Source: CAWIVH01 sp963839475
GTDB taxonomy: Bacteria > Acidobacteriota > UBA6911
Assembly: GCA_963839475.1 (NCBI GenBank)
Contig: CAWIVH010000013.1
Location: forward strand, 496,001-560,000
Length of the DNA stretch: 64,000 bases
Direction of reading: 5' to 3'
Positions 46,401 through 52,537 of the stretch are shown here, in pieces. The translations under genes and the position numbers were made by a program. How positions within the stretch are numbered: the first letter of the stretch is position 1; every line of letters starts with the position of its first letter. The notes below the pieces were generated by a model. It saw nothing but the letters and a program-made list of their open reading frames with translations. It ran no database searches and was not told the origin of the DNA.

Positions 46401-46795
46401 GCCAGGGTCTGGAATCCCAGACGCCGGTATGATTCCGCCAGCGCACTTGAAATTGCGTCACCCGGCCCATCGCGCTCCTGGGTCACAAGAAAGCATCCTA
46501 TCGCTTCTTCGAAGCGGCGCTCGAGCAGGTGGACCGTGCCCTCGTAGGGGATCAGGCTTCGGCCGCCGCGTCCGGCTTTTTCCGGCATGTGGAAGCGATG
46601 GATAGCGTAGAGAAAGAAGAGGGCGCGAACCCTTTCGTACAGGTTGTCGCTCCCGGAGCGGAACGATTCGAGCGCTGCGCAGCCTTCCTGGAGTTCCTGA
46701 AGGGAATAAATCCGGCAGGCCGCATCAAGCGGGCGGTTGCGCACAGCAGGGTCGGCGGAGGTGATGATTTCGACCAGCGGATGGCTCATCGTCAC
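43469..46795 (-). CDS. GHMP kinase-like / UDP-sugar pyrophosphorylase fusion
   Basis: 1108 aa. Residues about 1-230 carry no recognised domain. About 235-545 is a GHMP-type kinase like the one in FKP: GIPKGSRLAVSTN (about 312), GGWQDSGGIWPDMKLI (about 369) and GGASGGGMGFI (about 527). The first loop is altered from PKGSGLGTSS. About 735-1108 is a UDPGP-type nucleotidyltransferase with TLAAGVGSRW (about 737), HPVGHWYEIP and HNIDTVGMHADP (about 920). It may phosphorylate a sugar and then couple it to UTP. Start overlaps the next gene by 4 bp (ATGA). The substrate is unknown; the domain order is reverse to FKP. Confidence 0.75.
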   Translation of the reverse strand: MTMSHPLVEIITSADPAVRNRPLDAACRIYSLQELQEGCAALESFRSGSDNLYERVRALFFLYAIHRFHMPEKAGRGGRSLIPYEGTVHLLERRFEEAIGCFLVTQERDGPGDAISSALAESYRRLGFQTLADQVRRSVRSVRGNQWMFRTGHPADQPLRVRCELLQPSTEGLFPVLVEATPVRMDLSHSAWSDIFFLGMDFPEGARVLNVSIDLAVHGRDPEPRPPVEAYFRVIDEPVLRLASVDLGTSVEISEITEIFDYARDYLGLLKAAVIASGIVPPGIEGSGERLPDLLARLAGPGRGIELVSRVNGIPKGSRLAVSTNLLAALIAVCMRATGQARSLTGGIEEHERRIVAARAILGEWLAGSGGGWQDSGGIWPDMKLICGVAAGPEDPETGISRGRLLPSHHILTTEEASVETRRRLQDSLVMVHGGMAQNVGPILEMVTEKYLLRSEAEWAARGQAISILDEILAHLRSGSIPGIGEATTRNFFGPIQTIIPRASTLYTETLIERVRETFGRAFQGFWMLGGASGGGMGFIFDPARRDEAKTQVGEIMLAAKRRLEHALPFAIDPVVYDFAINSRGTHASLLSGADALMPPGYYPITVPALLRRDHLSLSAGRRAELSRFGAVCRTRPEMSGMVQSLFDLVLPRSGREEGDDHSLETTLESLGFDRLEHEQIRTDLRNGRIGLAQNRLPARTEIRDVEPGDVADFESLAGREELERRGRNLFARGTVGIVTLAAGVGSRWTEGAGVVKAINPFCKLAGRHRTFIEIHLAKSRRSSREYGYALPHVITTSYLTHDPIRQFLEHEENYGYAGPLMLSPGRNVGLRLIPMARDLRFAWEEMPQQRLDEQAQKVRESLHAALIGWAHQAGEGSDYTDNLPQQCLHPVGHWYEIPNLLKNGVLRAMLERQPSLQVLLVHNIDTVGMHADPALLAMHLDSGMAMTVEVIRRRIEDRGGGLARADGRLRLIEGLAMPREDDEYKLSFYNSNTMWISIEPLLEIFGLERGDLGNEKKVAEAVRALAGRMPTYVTLKDVKKRWGQGQEDILPVAQFEKLWGDMTALPELKCRYVEVPRRRGQQLKEVAQLDGWLRDGSAAYVESLCDF

Positions 46796-47646
46796 CTCCC
46801 GGCCGGTCCGAGCTCTCGCTGCGCCAGCAGCTCGAGCAGGCGGGCCATGACCTCAGTGCGGTCGCAGCCGTTTAGCGCCAGGGCGACCTGGGCTGTGAGC
46901 AGGCCGTATTTGACGCCGACGTCATAGCGCCACGCCGGCTCTTCGAGTGCCAGGTATTTTTCCTTTGGAGCCAGGACGGCAAGGGCGCTCGAGAGCGTCA
47001 CGCCGGAAGGGTCCCCGGAGAGCAGGCTGCCGAGGATCTCCATTACCGCGGGAGTCAGCACGTGCATCCCGAAGAAGCATAGGTAGTGACCGGCGCGCAA
47101 GCCGGGGACGATCAGGCGGAGCTCGGCTTCGGTTGGCGCCGGTTTCTCGATTACGGTTTCGACCAGGTAGAGGTCTTTGCGGCCGGACAGGCGCCTCCCG
47201 CCAATGGTGCCGAAGTATGGCAGGAGCGACTCCCGGGTTGCCATGACGCCCGAGACCGAGCAATGCTCGGCCGCGGCGGTCTCCACCAGGATCCTGGCGC
47301 AGGATTTTTCCGAGCGGGAGATATAGAGATGGTCACCGACCAGGTGAAGGAAAGGTTCGCTGGAAGCGAACCGGTGGGCGCAATGGATCGCGTGACCATA
47401 ACCGAGCGGGGCGTCTTGGGAGATGAAGGTCAAGTGCGGAGCCTGATCGCCTGCGGCCTTGGCATAGGGCTGTTCGTCGCCCGGGGCGACGACGACCGCA
47501 ATTTCCTCGATGCCTGCGGAGAGGGCTTCCTCGATAAGAATGCGGAGGAGGGGTTTTTCGGTGCCGTCGCGGTCGATGAGCGTCTGGATTGGCAGCGTCC
47601 GCTGGTTTCTCCCCGCCGCCGTTATCACCGCCTTCCTGATGTGCAT
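46792..47646 (-). CDS. Nucleotidyltransferase, GalU/UTP-glucose-1-phosphate uridylyltransferase-like
   Basis: 284 aa from the ATG at 47646, with GGAG eight bases upstream; an open frame extends 64 codons further but runs through a repeat. Nucleotidyltransferase fold: AVITAAGRNQRTLPIQTLIDRDG (the GxGTR loop is changed to AAGRNQRTLP), an HLVGDHLYIS acidic site and an IEKPAP sugar site. Coupled by ATGA to the kinase/uridylyltransferase fusion, so the two act together. Loop changes leave catalytic activity uncertain. Confidence 0.75.
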   Translation of the reverse strand: MHIRKAVITAAGRNQRTLPIQTLIDRDGTEKPLLRILIEEALSAGIEEIAVVVAPGDEQPYAKAAGDQAPHLTFISQDAPLGYGHAIHCAHRFASSEPFLHLVGDHLYISRSEKSCARILVETAAAEHCSVSGVMATRESLLPYFGTIGGRRLSGRKDLYLVETVIEKPAPTEAELRLIVPGLRAGHYLCFFGMHVLTPAVMEILGSLLSGDPSGVTLSSALAVLAPKEKYLALEEPAWRYDVGVKYGLLTAQVALALNGCDRTEVMARLLELLAQRELGPAGR

Positions 47647-47697
47647 AACGCTTCTCCGGTTGTAGATTATGCTGAATGCTTTGATCCTATCATAAAT

Positions 47698-47853
47698 GCG
47701 AATTGCGGATTGCGGATTGCGGATTATCAATCCATTGTCTTGCTCCGATCGAAGCCCGGCGAGGGGTATTCCGATAGCATCACAATCACAGTATGGGAAC
47801 TTGGAATTGCCGATTGCCCAGATGAGCTCCTCCTTCAATCCGCAATCCGCAAT
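47698..47853. repeat. MITE-like element, copy E
   Basis: Left array 47698-47725, inverted array 47836-47853. It sits between divergent nucleotidyltransferase and pgsA genes. Confidence 0.75.
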
Positions 47854-47885
47854 GGAATGATCCTCAATTGCAATGGGAGCGATTG

Positions 47886-47894
47886 TGATACATT
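47886..47894 (+). promoter_or_regulatory. Extended -10 for a leaderless pgsA mRNA
   Basis: TGA-TACATT ends 6 nt before the GTG start codon at 47901, so transcription should begin at or next to the start codon. The 6-nt gap holds no room for a working ribosome site. Confidence 0.5.
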
Positions 47895-47900
47895 AGGGAT

Positions 47901-48596
47901 GTGAACCTACCGAATTCATTGACCCTTGGCCGCATCTTCCTGGTTCCATTTGTGGTGGTAGTGCTTCTAACGAAGCAGATCCATGACTGGGCCTGGTGGG
48001 GTTCCGGCCTGTTCCTGGCTGCGGCGCTGACCGACCTGCTGGACGGTTATTTCGCACGACGGCGCCACCAGGTGACGACTCTGGGACGGCTCCTCGATCC
48101 GATTGCCGACAAGCTGCTGATCTCATCCGCGCTGATTTCGCTGGTGCAATTGCGCCTGGCCCCGGCCTGGATGGTGGTAATCATCGTCGGCCGGGAGTTT
48201 GCCGTCAGCGGGCTGCGTAGCATTGCGGCGAGCGAGGGATTCAGCATCGACGTCTCGACTCTGGGCAAAGGAAAGATGGTGGCCCAGGTGGCAGCGGTGG
48301 TGGGCTTGATTTTGGGGCAGAGGCTGGGCGGGTGGGTGAACCAGGTTGCGCACATCCTGCTCTGGTCGGTGGTGTTCTTTGCGCTGGTATCGATGGTGCA
48401 ATATTTCCGGGAGTTCTGGCGGAAGCTGGACGATTCGGTGAAGCACCGGGAGACGCGGCGGCTGAAGATCATGGAGAGGCGGCGGCAGTGGGCAGCGGAG
48501 CGTCGCGAGCTGCGCCGCCTTCGCAAACTCAATAAAATCAATAAAGAAAAACGCAGAGACGCAGAAGACGCAGAGGATCGCAAAGACCTAATATAA
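47901..48596 (+). CDS. pgsA: CDP-diacylglycerol-glycerol-3-phosphate 3-phosphatidyltransferase
   Basis: 231 aa with a GTG start. The CDP-alcohol phosphotransferase signature DG-x2-AR-x8-G-x3-D-x3-D is met by DGYFARRRHQVTTLGRLLDPIAD (start about residue 45). Five or six membrane helices. It makes phosphatidylglycerophosphate at the cytoplasmic membrane. The C-terminus runs beyond the normal end as a charged tail (WAAERRELRRLRKLNKI, then RRDAEDAEDRKD); its last 15 residues are encoded by a CGCAGAG repeat. Confidence 0.93.
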   Translation: MNLPNSLTLGRIFLVPFVVVVLLTKQIHDWAWWGSGLFLAAALTDLLDGYFARRRHQVTTLGRLLDPIADKLLISSALISLVQLRLAPAWMVVIIVGREFAVSGLRSIAASEGFSIDVSTLGKGKMVAQVAAVVGLILGQRLGGWVNQVAHILLWSVVFFALVSMVQYFREFWRKLDDSVKHRETRRLKIMERRRQWAAERRELRRLRKLNKINKEKRRDAEDAEDRKDLI

Positions 48597-48642
48597 GATT
48601 TCTCCGCGGCCCTCTGGGTTTACTGCGCCTCTGCGTTTTTAT
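48546..48642. terminator. CGCAGAG-family palindrome between convergent genes, likely two-way terminator
   Basis: Left arm GAAAAACGCAGAGACGCAG (overlapping the pgsA tail) and right arm CTCTGGGTTTACTGCGCCTC then TGCGTTTTTATT. It closes the gap between pgsA (+) and the AMMECR1 gene (-), and has T runs on the + strand. Confidence 0.6.
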
Positions 48643-49175
48643 TCGTGAAATACTTCAGCTTCGAACACCTGGATACGGACGCCTTTTTCTTTCCAGTCGC
48701 CGGGTTTCAGCCCTGCCTTGCGGCAAGTCTGGTCGAGAAAGGTCTCCCTGTCCCACTTCCATTCCATGGCCACCTGGGGCAGCAGGAGCCCGCGGTACAT
48801 GCCGCGGGAGATGAACAGCCCGTGCCTTCCGACCTCGACTTCTTCCGGACTTTCAATCGTCCGGAACGGCGTCAGCACGGAGATCTCGATTTGCAGATCC
48901 GGCAGTTCCTCCAAGGCAACTGGCGTAAAGCGCCCGTCGGTGGTGGCGGCGCTGACCGCGCATTGCCGGACAGTGCGGAAGAGTTCCTGGTCAGAGACGA
49001 TGAGCCCGATGCAGCCGCGGAGTTCCTTGCCGTGGTGGAGGCTGACGAAAGCTCCGCAAGGCCGCAGCAGTCCGGGCAGGGAAGGGGCCAGGGTGGGCGC
49101 CGGCTTGCCCGAAAGGCGGCATTCCAGCGCTTCCCGTGCGATTCTCAACAGCGTATTTCGTTCCCCTTCATCCAT
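48639..49175 (-). CDS. AMMECR1-domain protein (AmmeMemoRadiSam system protein A-like)
   Basis: 178 aa from the second of two nearby ATGs (MDEGERN). The domain is recognised by GAFVSLHHGKELRGCIG (about 65-81), TTDGRFTPVALEELPDLQIEISVL and LLLPQVAMEWKWDRETFLDQTCRKAGL. In many bacteria this protein is encoded with a radical SAM enzyme and an MEMO-type protein; neither is next to it here. The biochemical role is unknown. Confidence 0.88.
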   Translation of the reverse strand: MDEGERNTLLRIAREALECRLSGKPAPTLAPSLPGLLRPCGAFVSLHHGKELRGCIGLIVSDQELFRTVRQCAVSAATTDGRFTPVALEELPDLQIEISVLTPFRTIESPEEVEVGRHGLFISRGMYRGLLLPQVAMEWKWDRETFLDQTCRKAGLKPGDWKEKGVRIQVFEAEVFHE

Positions 49176-49212
49176 CTTTGCGGCCCTCCGCCTTCTACGC
49201 GCCTCCGCGATT
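49176..49212. repeat. Half copy of the CGCAGAG family
   Basis: CTTTGCGGCCCTCCGCC and CGCCTCCGCG words in the 41-bp gap between the AMMECR1 and Usp genes. Only the right-arm type is present. Confidence 0.5.
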
Positions 49213-49216
49213 GCAG

Positions 49217-50071
49217 TTAGGACTGCAGCATTACCGTCGCACCGCAATGGGCAAGCACTTTTTCCGTCGTGGACCCGAACAGCATCTCCCTCATCGGCGT
49301 ATGCCCATAGGCTCCCATTATCAACATATCGGCTTTGTACTTTGACACCAGCTCGCAGATGATGTCGGATGCCCTGGCCCTGACCACTACCTGCTTCTGC
49401 GGCTTGACCCCGTGATGGTGAAGGTAAGCTTCTGCCGGGGCGATGGTTTCCTGGCCCAATTCCTCGGACGCTGCCACGGTCATGAGAATGGAGTTCACCC
49501 CGGGTCTGGCCCCCATGTCGGCGGCTGCGGCGAGAGCTCTTCCGGCATGGACGCTTCCGTCGAAAGCAATAAGCAGGTTGAGCGTGTCGCCGTCAAGCTG
49601 CCTGGTCCCTGCGACCAGCACCGGCCGGATCGACCCGCGGATAACCTGGGGAACGAGCGGGTCAAGTTTCTGGTCGGGAAGTGCGGCACGGGTATAGCCG
49701 CCGCGGGCCATGATTACGATATCGTGGGCTACGGCGGCACGGGCAATCAGGTCTCCCGGGATACCGGTGCGCGTATCGGTGGAGCAGGCGATTCCCCGGC
49801 CGGTGCATTCCGCTGCGAAGCGGTTGAGTTGCTCGCGGGCCTGGGTATTCATCTCTTTGAGGAGGGACTGGCTTTCGGCGATGGGCGGGGTGACGACGGA
49901 GGGCATGAAGCCGTCCGGAGCGCCCAGGACCGGGATTTCGAAGGTTTTGACGTCGATAACCGCGAGGGCCTGGATGTGGCTGCCGTCTTTGCGGGCGAGC
50001 CAAAAGGCGTAATCGGTGGCAGCCTGAAACCAGGCTTCTTCAGCGAGCGGCAGCAGCATGGACCTTATCAT
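49217..50071 (-). CDS. Universal stress protein with two Usp domains
   Basis: 284 aa from the ATG at 50071, with TAGGAGGG upstream. Two tandem Usp modules: about 1-145 (VIMARGGYTRAALPDQKL tail) and about 155-284, the second with LLIAFDGSVHAGRALAAA and MGAYGHTPMREMLFGSTTEKV, the G-2x-G-9x-G(S/T) nucleotide-binding pattern. The first copy lacks the clear pattern, so one site may be degenerate. Such proteins raise survival under stress, often with bound ATP. Confidence 0.92.
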   Translation of the reverse strand: MIRSMLLPLAEEAWFQAATDYAFWLARKDGSHIQALAVIDVKTFEIPVLGAPDGFMPSVVTPPIAESQSLLKEMNTQAREQLNRFAAECTGRGIACSTDTRTGIPGDLIARAAVAHDIVIMARGGYTRAALPDQKLDPLVPQVIRGSIRPVLVAGTRQLDGDTLNLLIAFDGSVHAGRALAAAADMGARPGVNSILMTVAASEELGQETIAPAEAYLHHHGVKPQKQVVVRARASDIICELVSKYKADMLIMGAYGHTPMREMLFGSTTEKVLAHCGATVMLQS

Positions 50072-50086
50072 TTGCCCTCCTAACTG

Positions 50087-50179
50087 CCAACGCAAAGACG
50101 CAAAGAACGCAGAGGTAGGCAAAAACTTGTATTTTATCTCCTCTGCGGCGCTCGGTGTCCGTTGAGGCTCTGCGTTTGC
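50087..50179. repeat. CGCAGAG-family palindrome between the Usp and site-2 protease genes
   Basis: Left arm GCCAACGCAAAGACGCAAAG and right arm CTCCTCTGCGGCGCTCGGTG to CTCTGCGTTTGC. It follows the site-2 protease stop on the minus strand and may end that transcript. Confidence 0.75.
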
Positions 50180-50181
50180 AT

Positions 50182-51315
50182 TTAGTTGACTCCCAGATCG
50201 GTTTTGATCTTGAACAGATTCATTATATCCCTTCTCGACACTATCCCCACCAGTTTCCCATTTTCGATGACCGGCATCCTCCCAAGATCATCACTCACCA
50301 TGCGCGCGAGCGCTTCAGTTGCGTCCTCGTCGGGTTTCAGGCTGGGGACATGTTCGGCCGGAAGCATGATGTCCCTTACTTGCTTGAAGGGCCACAGCTC
50401 TTTAGGGACTTCCTTGACGTCGTCGAGACTGACCATTCCGAGGAATTCCCCGCGCTCGAAAACCGGGAAGTTGGTGAACTGGTGTTTGTAAATGTAATCC
50501 CTCACCAGTTCGGCGACCGAAGTGAGCCAGTCGACCCCGACGATGTCCTCCGTCATGATTTGCCGGATCCGGACGCCCGAGAGCGCCTGTTTGAGGACCA
50601 CGGCATGGTAGCTCCCGGCGGCCGATTGTTTCATGAACAGCCCGATGAAAATGAACCATAGCCCCGATATCAGGCTTTGAGTGAAAAGAAACTGAACCGC
50701 CCCGACGATGATCAGGAGCATCGCCACAGCGCTCCCCATCTGGCTGACTACCTTGGTAGCACGGCCAATGTCGTCCCAACGGTCCCAAAGTATGGCGCGC
50801 AGGATGCGTCCGCCGTCCAGGGGAAATCCCGGGATGAGGTTGAAAAGCGCGAGAAGGATATTCGAGAGGCAAAGGTAGGAGGAGACGGCGGTGACGGCCC
50901 CGGGGCCGTGAGTGATGAGGAGGAAGCTGTAGACCATGCCGAAGAAGACGGCAAGAGCCATGCTGGTGGCCGGGCCGGCGAGGGCAATGAGGAATTCGTG
51001 GCGCCCGGTGAGCGGTTCACGGGAAACCTGGGCGACGCCGCCGAAGATGAAGAGGCGGATCGCTTCTACCTTGATGCCGTGCCGCACGGCGACGAAAGAG
51101 TGGGCGAGCTCATGTAGCAGCACGGAAGCGAAGAGCATGGTGGCGGTGACCAGGCCCATGATCCAGTACTGGGGCGGGGAGAAGTGCTTCTGGGTGGAAG
51201 GGAAATAGCTCTCCGCCATGGAATAGATGACGAGGAAGAATATGACGAACCACGAGTAATCGATGACGATCTGGATTCCGCCGATCCGCAGCAGCTGTAA
51301 ACCTTTTCCTTGCAT
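50182..51315 (-). CDS. Site-2 protease (M50) with tandem CBS domains
   Basis: 377 aa. Metalloprotease core with six or so membrane helices: HELAH at 68-72 gives the zinc histidines and catalytic glutamate, and NLIPGFPLDGGR (about 157-168) gives the third ligand. C-terminal cytosolic tail with a CBS pair (about 245-372; RIRQIMTEDIVGV, VRDIMLPAEHVPSL, LGRMPVIENGKLVGIVSRRD). The layout is that of the Rip3/SpoIVFB-like group. It cuts membrane-bound regulators; CBS domains may bind adenine nucleotides to control it. Confidence 0.93.
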   Translation of the reverse strand: MQGKGLQLLRIGGIQIVIDYSWFVIFFLVIYSMAESYFPSTQKHFSPPQYWIMGLVTATMLFASVLLHELAHSFVAVRHGIKVEAIRLFIFGGVAQVSREPLTGRHEFLIALAGPATSMALAVFFGMVYSFLLITHGPGAVTAVSSYLCLSNILLALFNLIPGFPLDGGRILRAILWDRWDDIGRATKVVSQMGSAVAMLLIIVGAVQFLFTQSLISGLWFIFIGLFMKQSAAGSYHAVVLKQALSGVRIRQIMTEDIVGVDWLTSVAELVRDYIYKHQFTNFPVFERGEFLGMVSLDDVKEVPKELWPFKQVRDIMLPAEHVPSLKPDEDATEALARMVSDDLGRMPVIENGKLVGIVSRRDIMNLFKIKTDLGVN

Positions 51316-51321
51316 GCCTAA

Positions 51322-51330
51322 GGTATACCA
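51322..51330 (-). promoter_or_regulatory. Extended -10 for a leaderless site-2 protease mRNA
   Basis: TGG-TATACC on the minus strand ends 6 nt before the ATG at 51315. No ribosome site precedes the ATG. Confidence 0.45.
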
Positions 51331-51341
51331 TATTCCCCGCC

Positions 51342-51390
51342 GCTTCTCTGCGGTCCTCTGCGTCCTTTGCGCCTTTGCCTTGGCGGTTAA
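51342..51390. repeat. Half copy of the CGCAGAG family
   Basis: CTTCTCTGCGGTCCTCTGCG and CGTCCTTTGCGCC words in the gap between the site-2 protease start and the gmd stop. In one frame this arm reads as a signal-peptide-like hydrophobic run ending VLCVLCAFALAVNA. Confidence 0.65.
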
Positions 51391-52370
51391 TGCGCCCCGG
51401 ACTGTATGCGCATGTCCTCATCCACCATCTCCCTCACGAGCTGTTCGAAAGCGATATCGTTTTTCCATCCCAGGACCCGCCTTGCCAAGCTGCTGTCACC
51501 CTGGAGCAGATCGACTTCAGCCGGCCGGAAGAATCTCTCTTCCGATGTGACATAGTGCCTGTAATCGAGCCCCAGGTGTGCGAACGCGACCTCGACAAAC
51601 TCTCTCACGGAGTGAGTTTCGCCGGTAGAGACGACATAATCCCCCGGCTCCGGCTGCTGCAGCATCAGCCACATAGCCCGGACATATTCAGCGGCGTGGC
51701 CCCAGTCCCTTTTTGCCTCCAGGTTTCCCAGGGGCAGCTTTTGGGCGCGTCCCAGCTTGATCCTGGCTGCGTGGGAACTGATTTTCCGGGTTACGAATTC
51801 ATAGCCGCGCCGCGGCGATTCGTGGTTAAAGAGGATGCCGCTGGAGGCGTGGAGAGAATAGGCCTCACGGTAATTGCGTGTCAGTTCGAAGCCTGCGACC
51901 TTGGAAATCCCATAGGCTGAGCGGGGGTGGAAGCGGGTGCGTTCGGACTGCGGAACTTCTTCAGCCCTGCCGAACATCTCACTCGAGCCCGCGAAGTAGA
52001 ACCGGCAAGAGGGTGCGATGTCGTGGAGGGCCGCGAGCACGTAATGGGTGCCGTTGATGTTGGTGTTGAGGGTTGAGAACTCGTCCTCGAAGGAAATGCT
52101 CACAAAGCTTTGGGCGGCGAGGTGGTAGCACTCGTCGGGTTTGACGGTCCTGAGGACCCGGTGGACGCTGGCGAAGCTCTCGAGGGAGGCGGAGTGAACC
52201 TCGATTTCCTGAAGGATATGTCGAATCCGCCAGAGGCGATGTTCCGGGTCCTCGAGTGCGACGCGTCGGATGATGCCGTGTACCTGGTACCCTTTTTCAA
52301 GCAAGAATTCGGCCAGATACGACCCATCCTGCCCGGTGATGCCAGTAATAAGTGCAATCCGTTTTTTCAT
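51387..52370 (-). CDS. gmd: GDP-mannose 4,6-dehydratase
   Basis: 327 aa. Extended SDR fold: NADP loop GITGQDGSYLAEFLL (9-23), catalytic Tyr-Lys in SAYGISKVAG (about 150-159), and the Gmd-specific FNHESPRRGYEFVTRKI and RFFRPAEVDLLQGD. It converts GDP-mannose to GDP-4-keto-6-deoxymannose, precursor of GDP-fucose, GDP-rhamnose or GDP-perosamine. No fucose synthase (fcl) lies in the window. Next to the FKP gene on the same strand. Confidence 0.95.
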   Translation of the reverse strand: MKKRIALITGITGQDGSYLAEFLLEKGYQVHGIIRRVALEDPEHRLWRIRHILQEIEVHSASLESFASVHRVLRTVKPDECYHLAAQSFVSISFEDEFSTLNTNINGTHYVLAALHDIAPSCRFYFAGSSEMFGRAEEVPQSERTRFHPRSAYGISKVAGFELTRNYREAYSLHASSGILFNHESPRRGYEFVTRKISSHAARIKLGRAQKLPLGNLEAKRDWGHAAEYVRAMWLMLQQPEPGDYVVSTGETHSVREFVEVAFAHLGLDYRHYVTSEERFFRPAEVDLLQGDSSLARRVLGWKNDIAFEQLVREMVDEDMRIQSGAH

Positions 52371-52537
52371 ATGGTTTTGGCTCAGCCAGATCGGGAATGA
52401 GCTCCGTTTTCAATAGGCGCGTGTTCACACTCATTATTCGATGGCATCAAGGCAATGATTGTAACTTTTCATGCGATCGCGATGATGCAAATGACCCGGG
52501 GTTATATCTTTTTTATTCCGGGCCAAGATAGCGGAGC

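Noticed and set aside
47647..47838. N-terminal extension of the GalU-like gene
   Set aside because: The extra 64 codons read through a MITE-like element, and a good ribosome site precedes the inner ATG.
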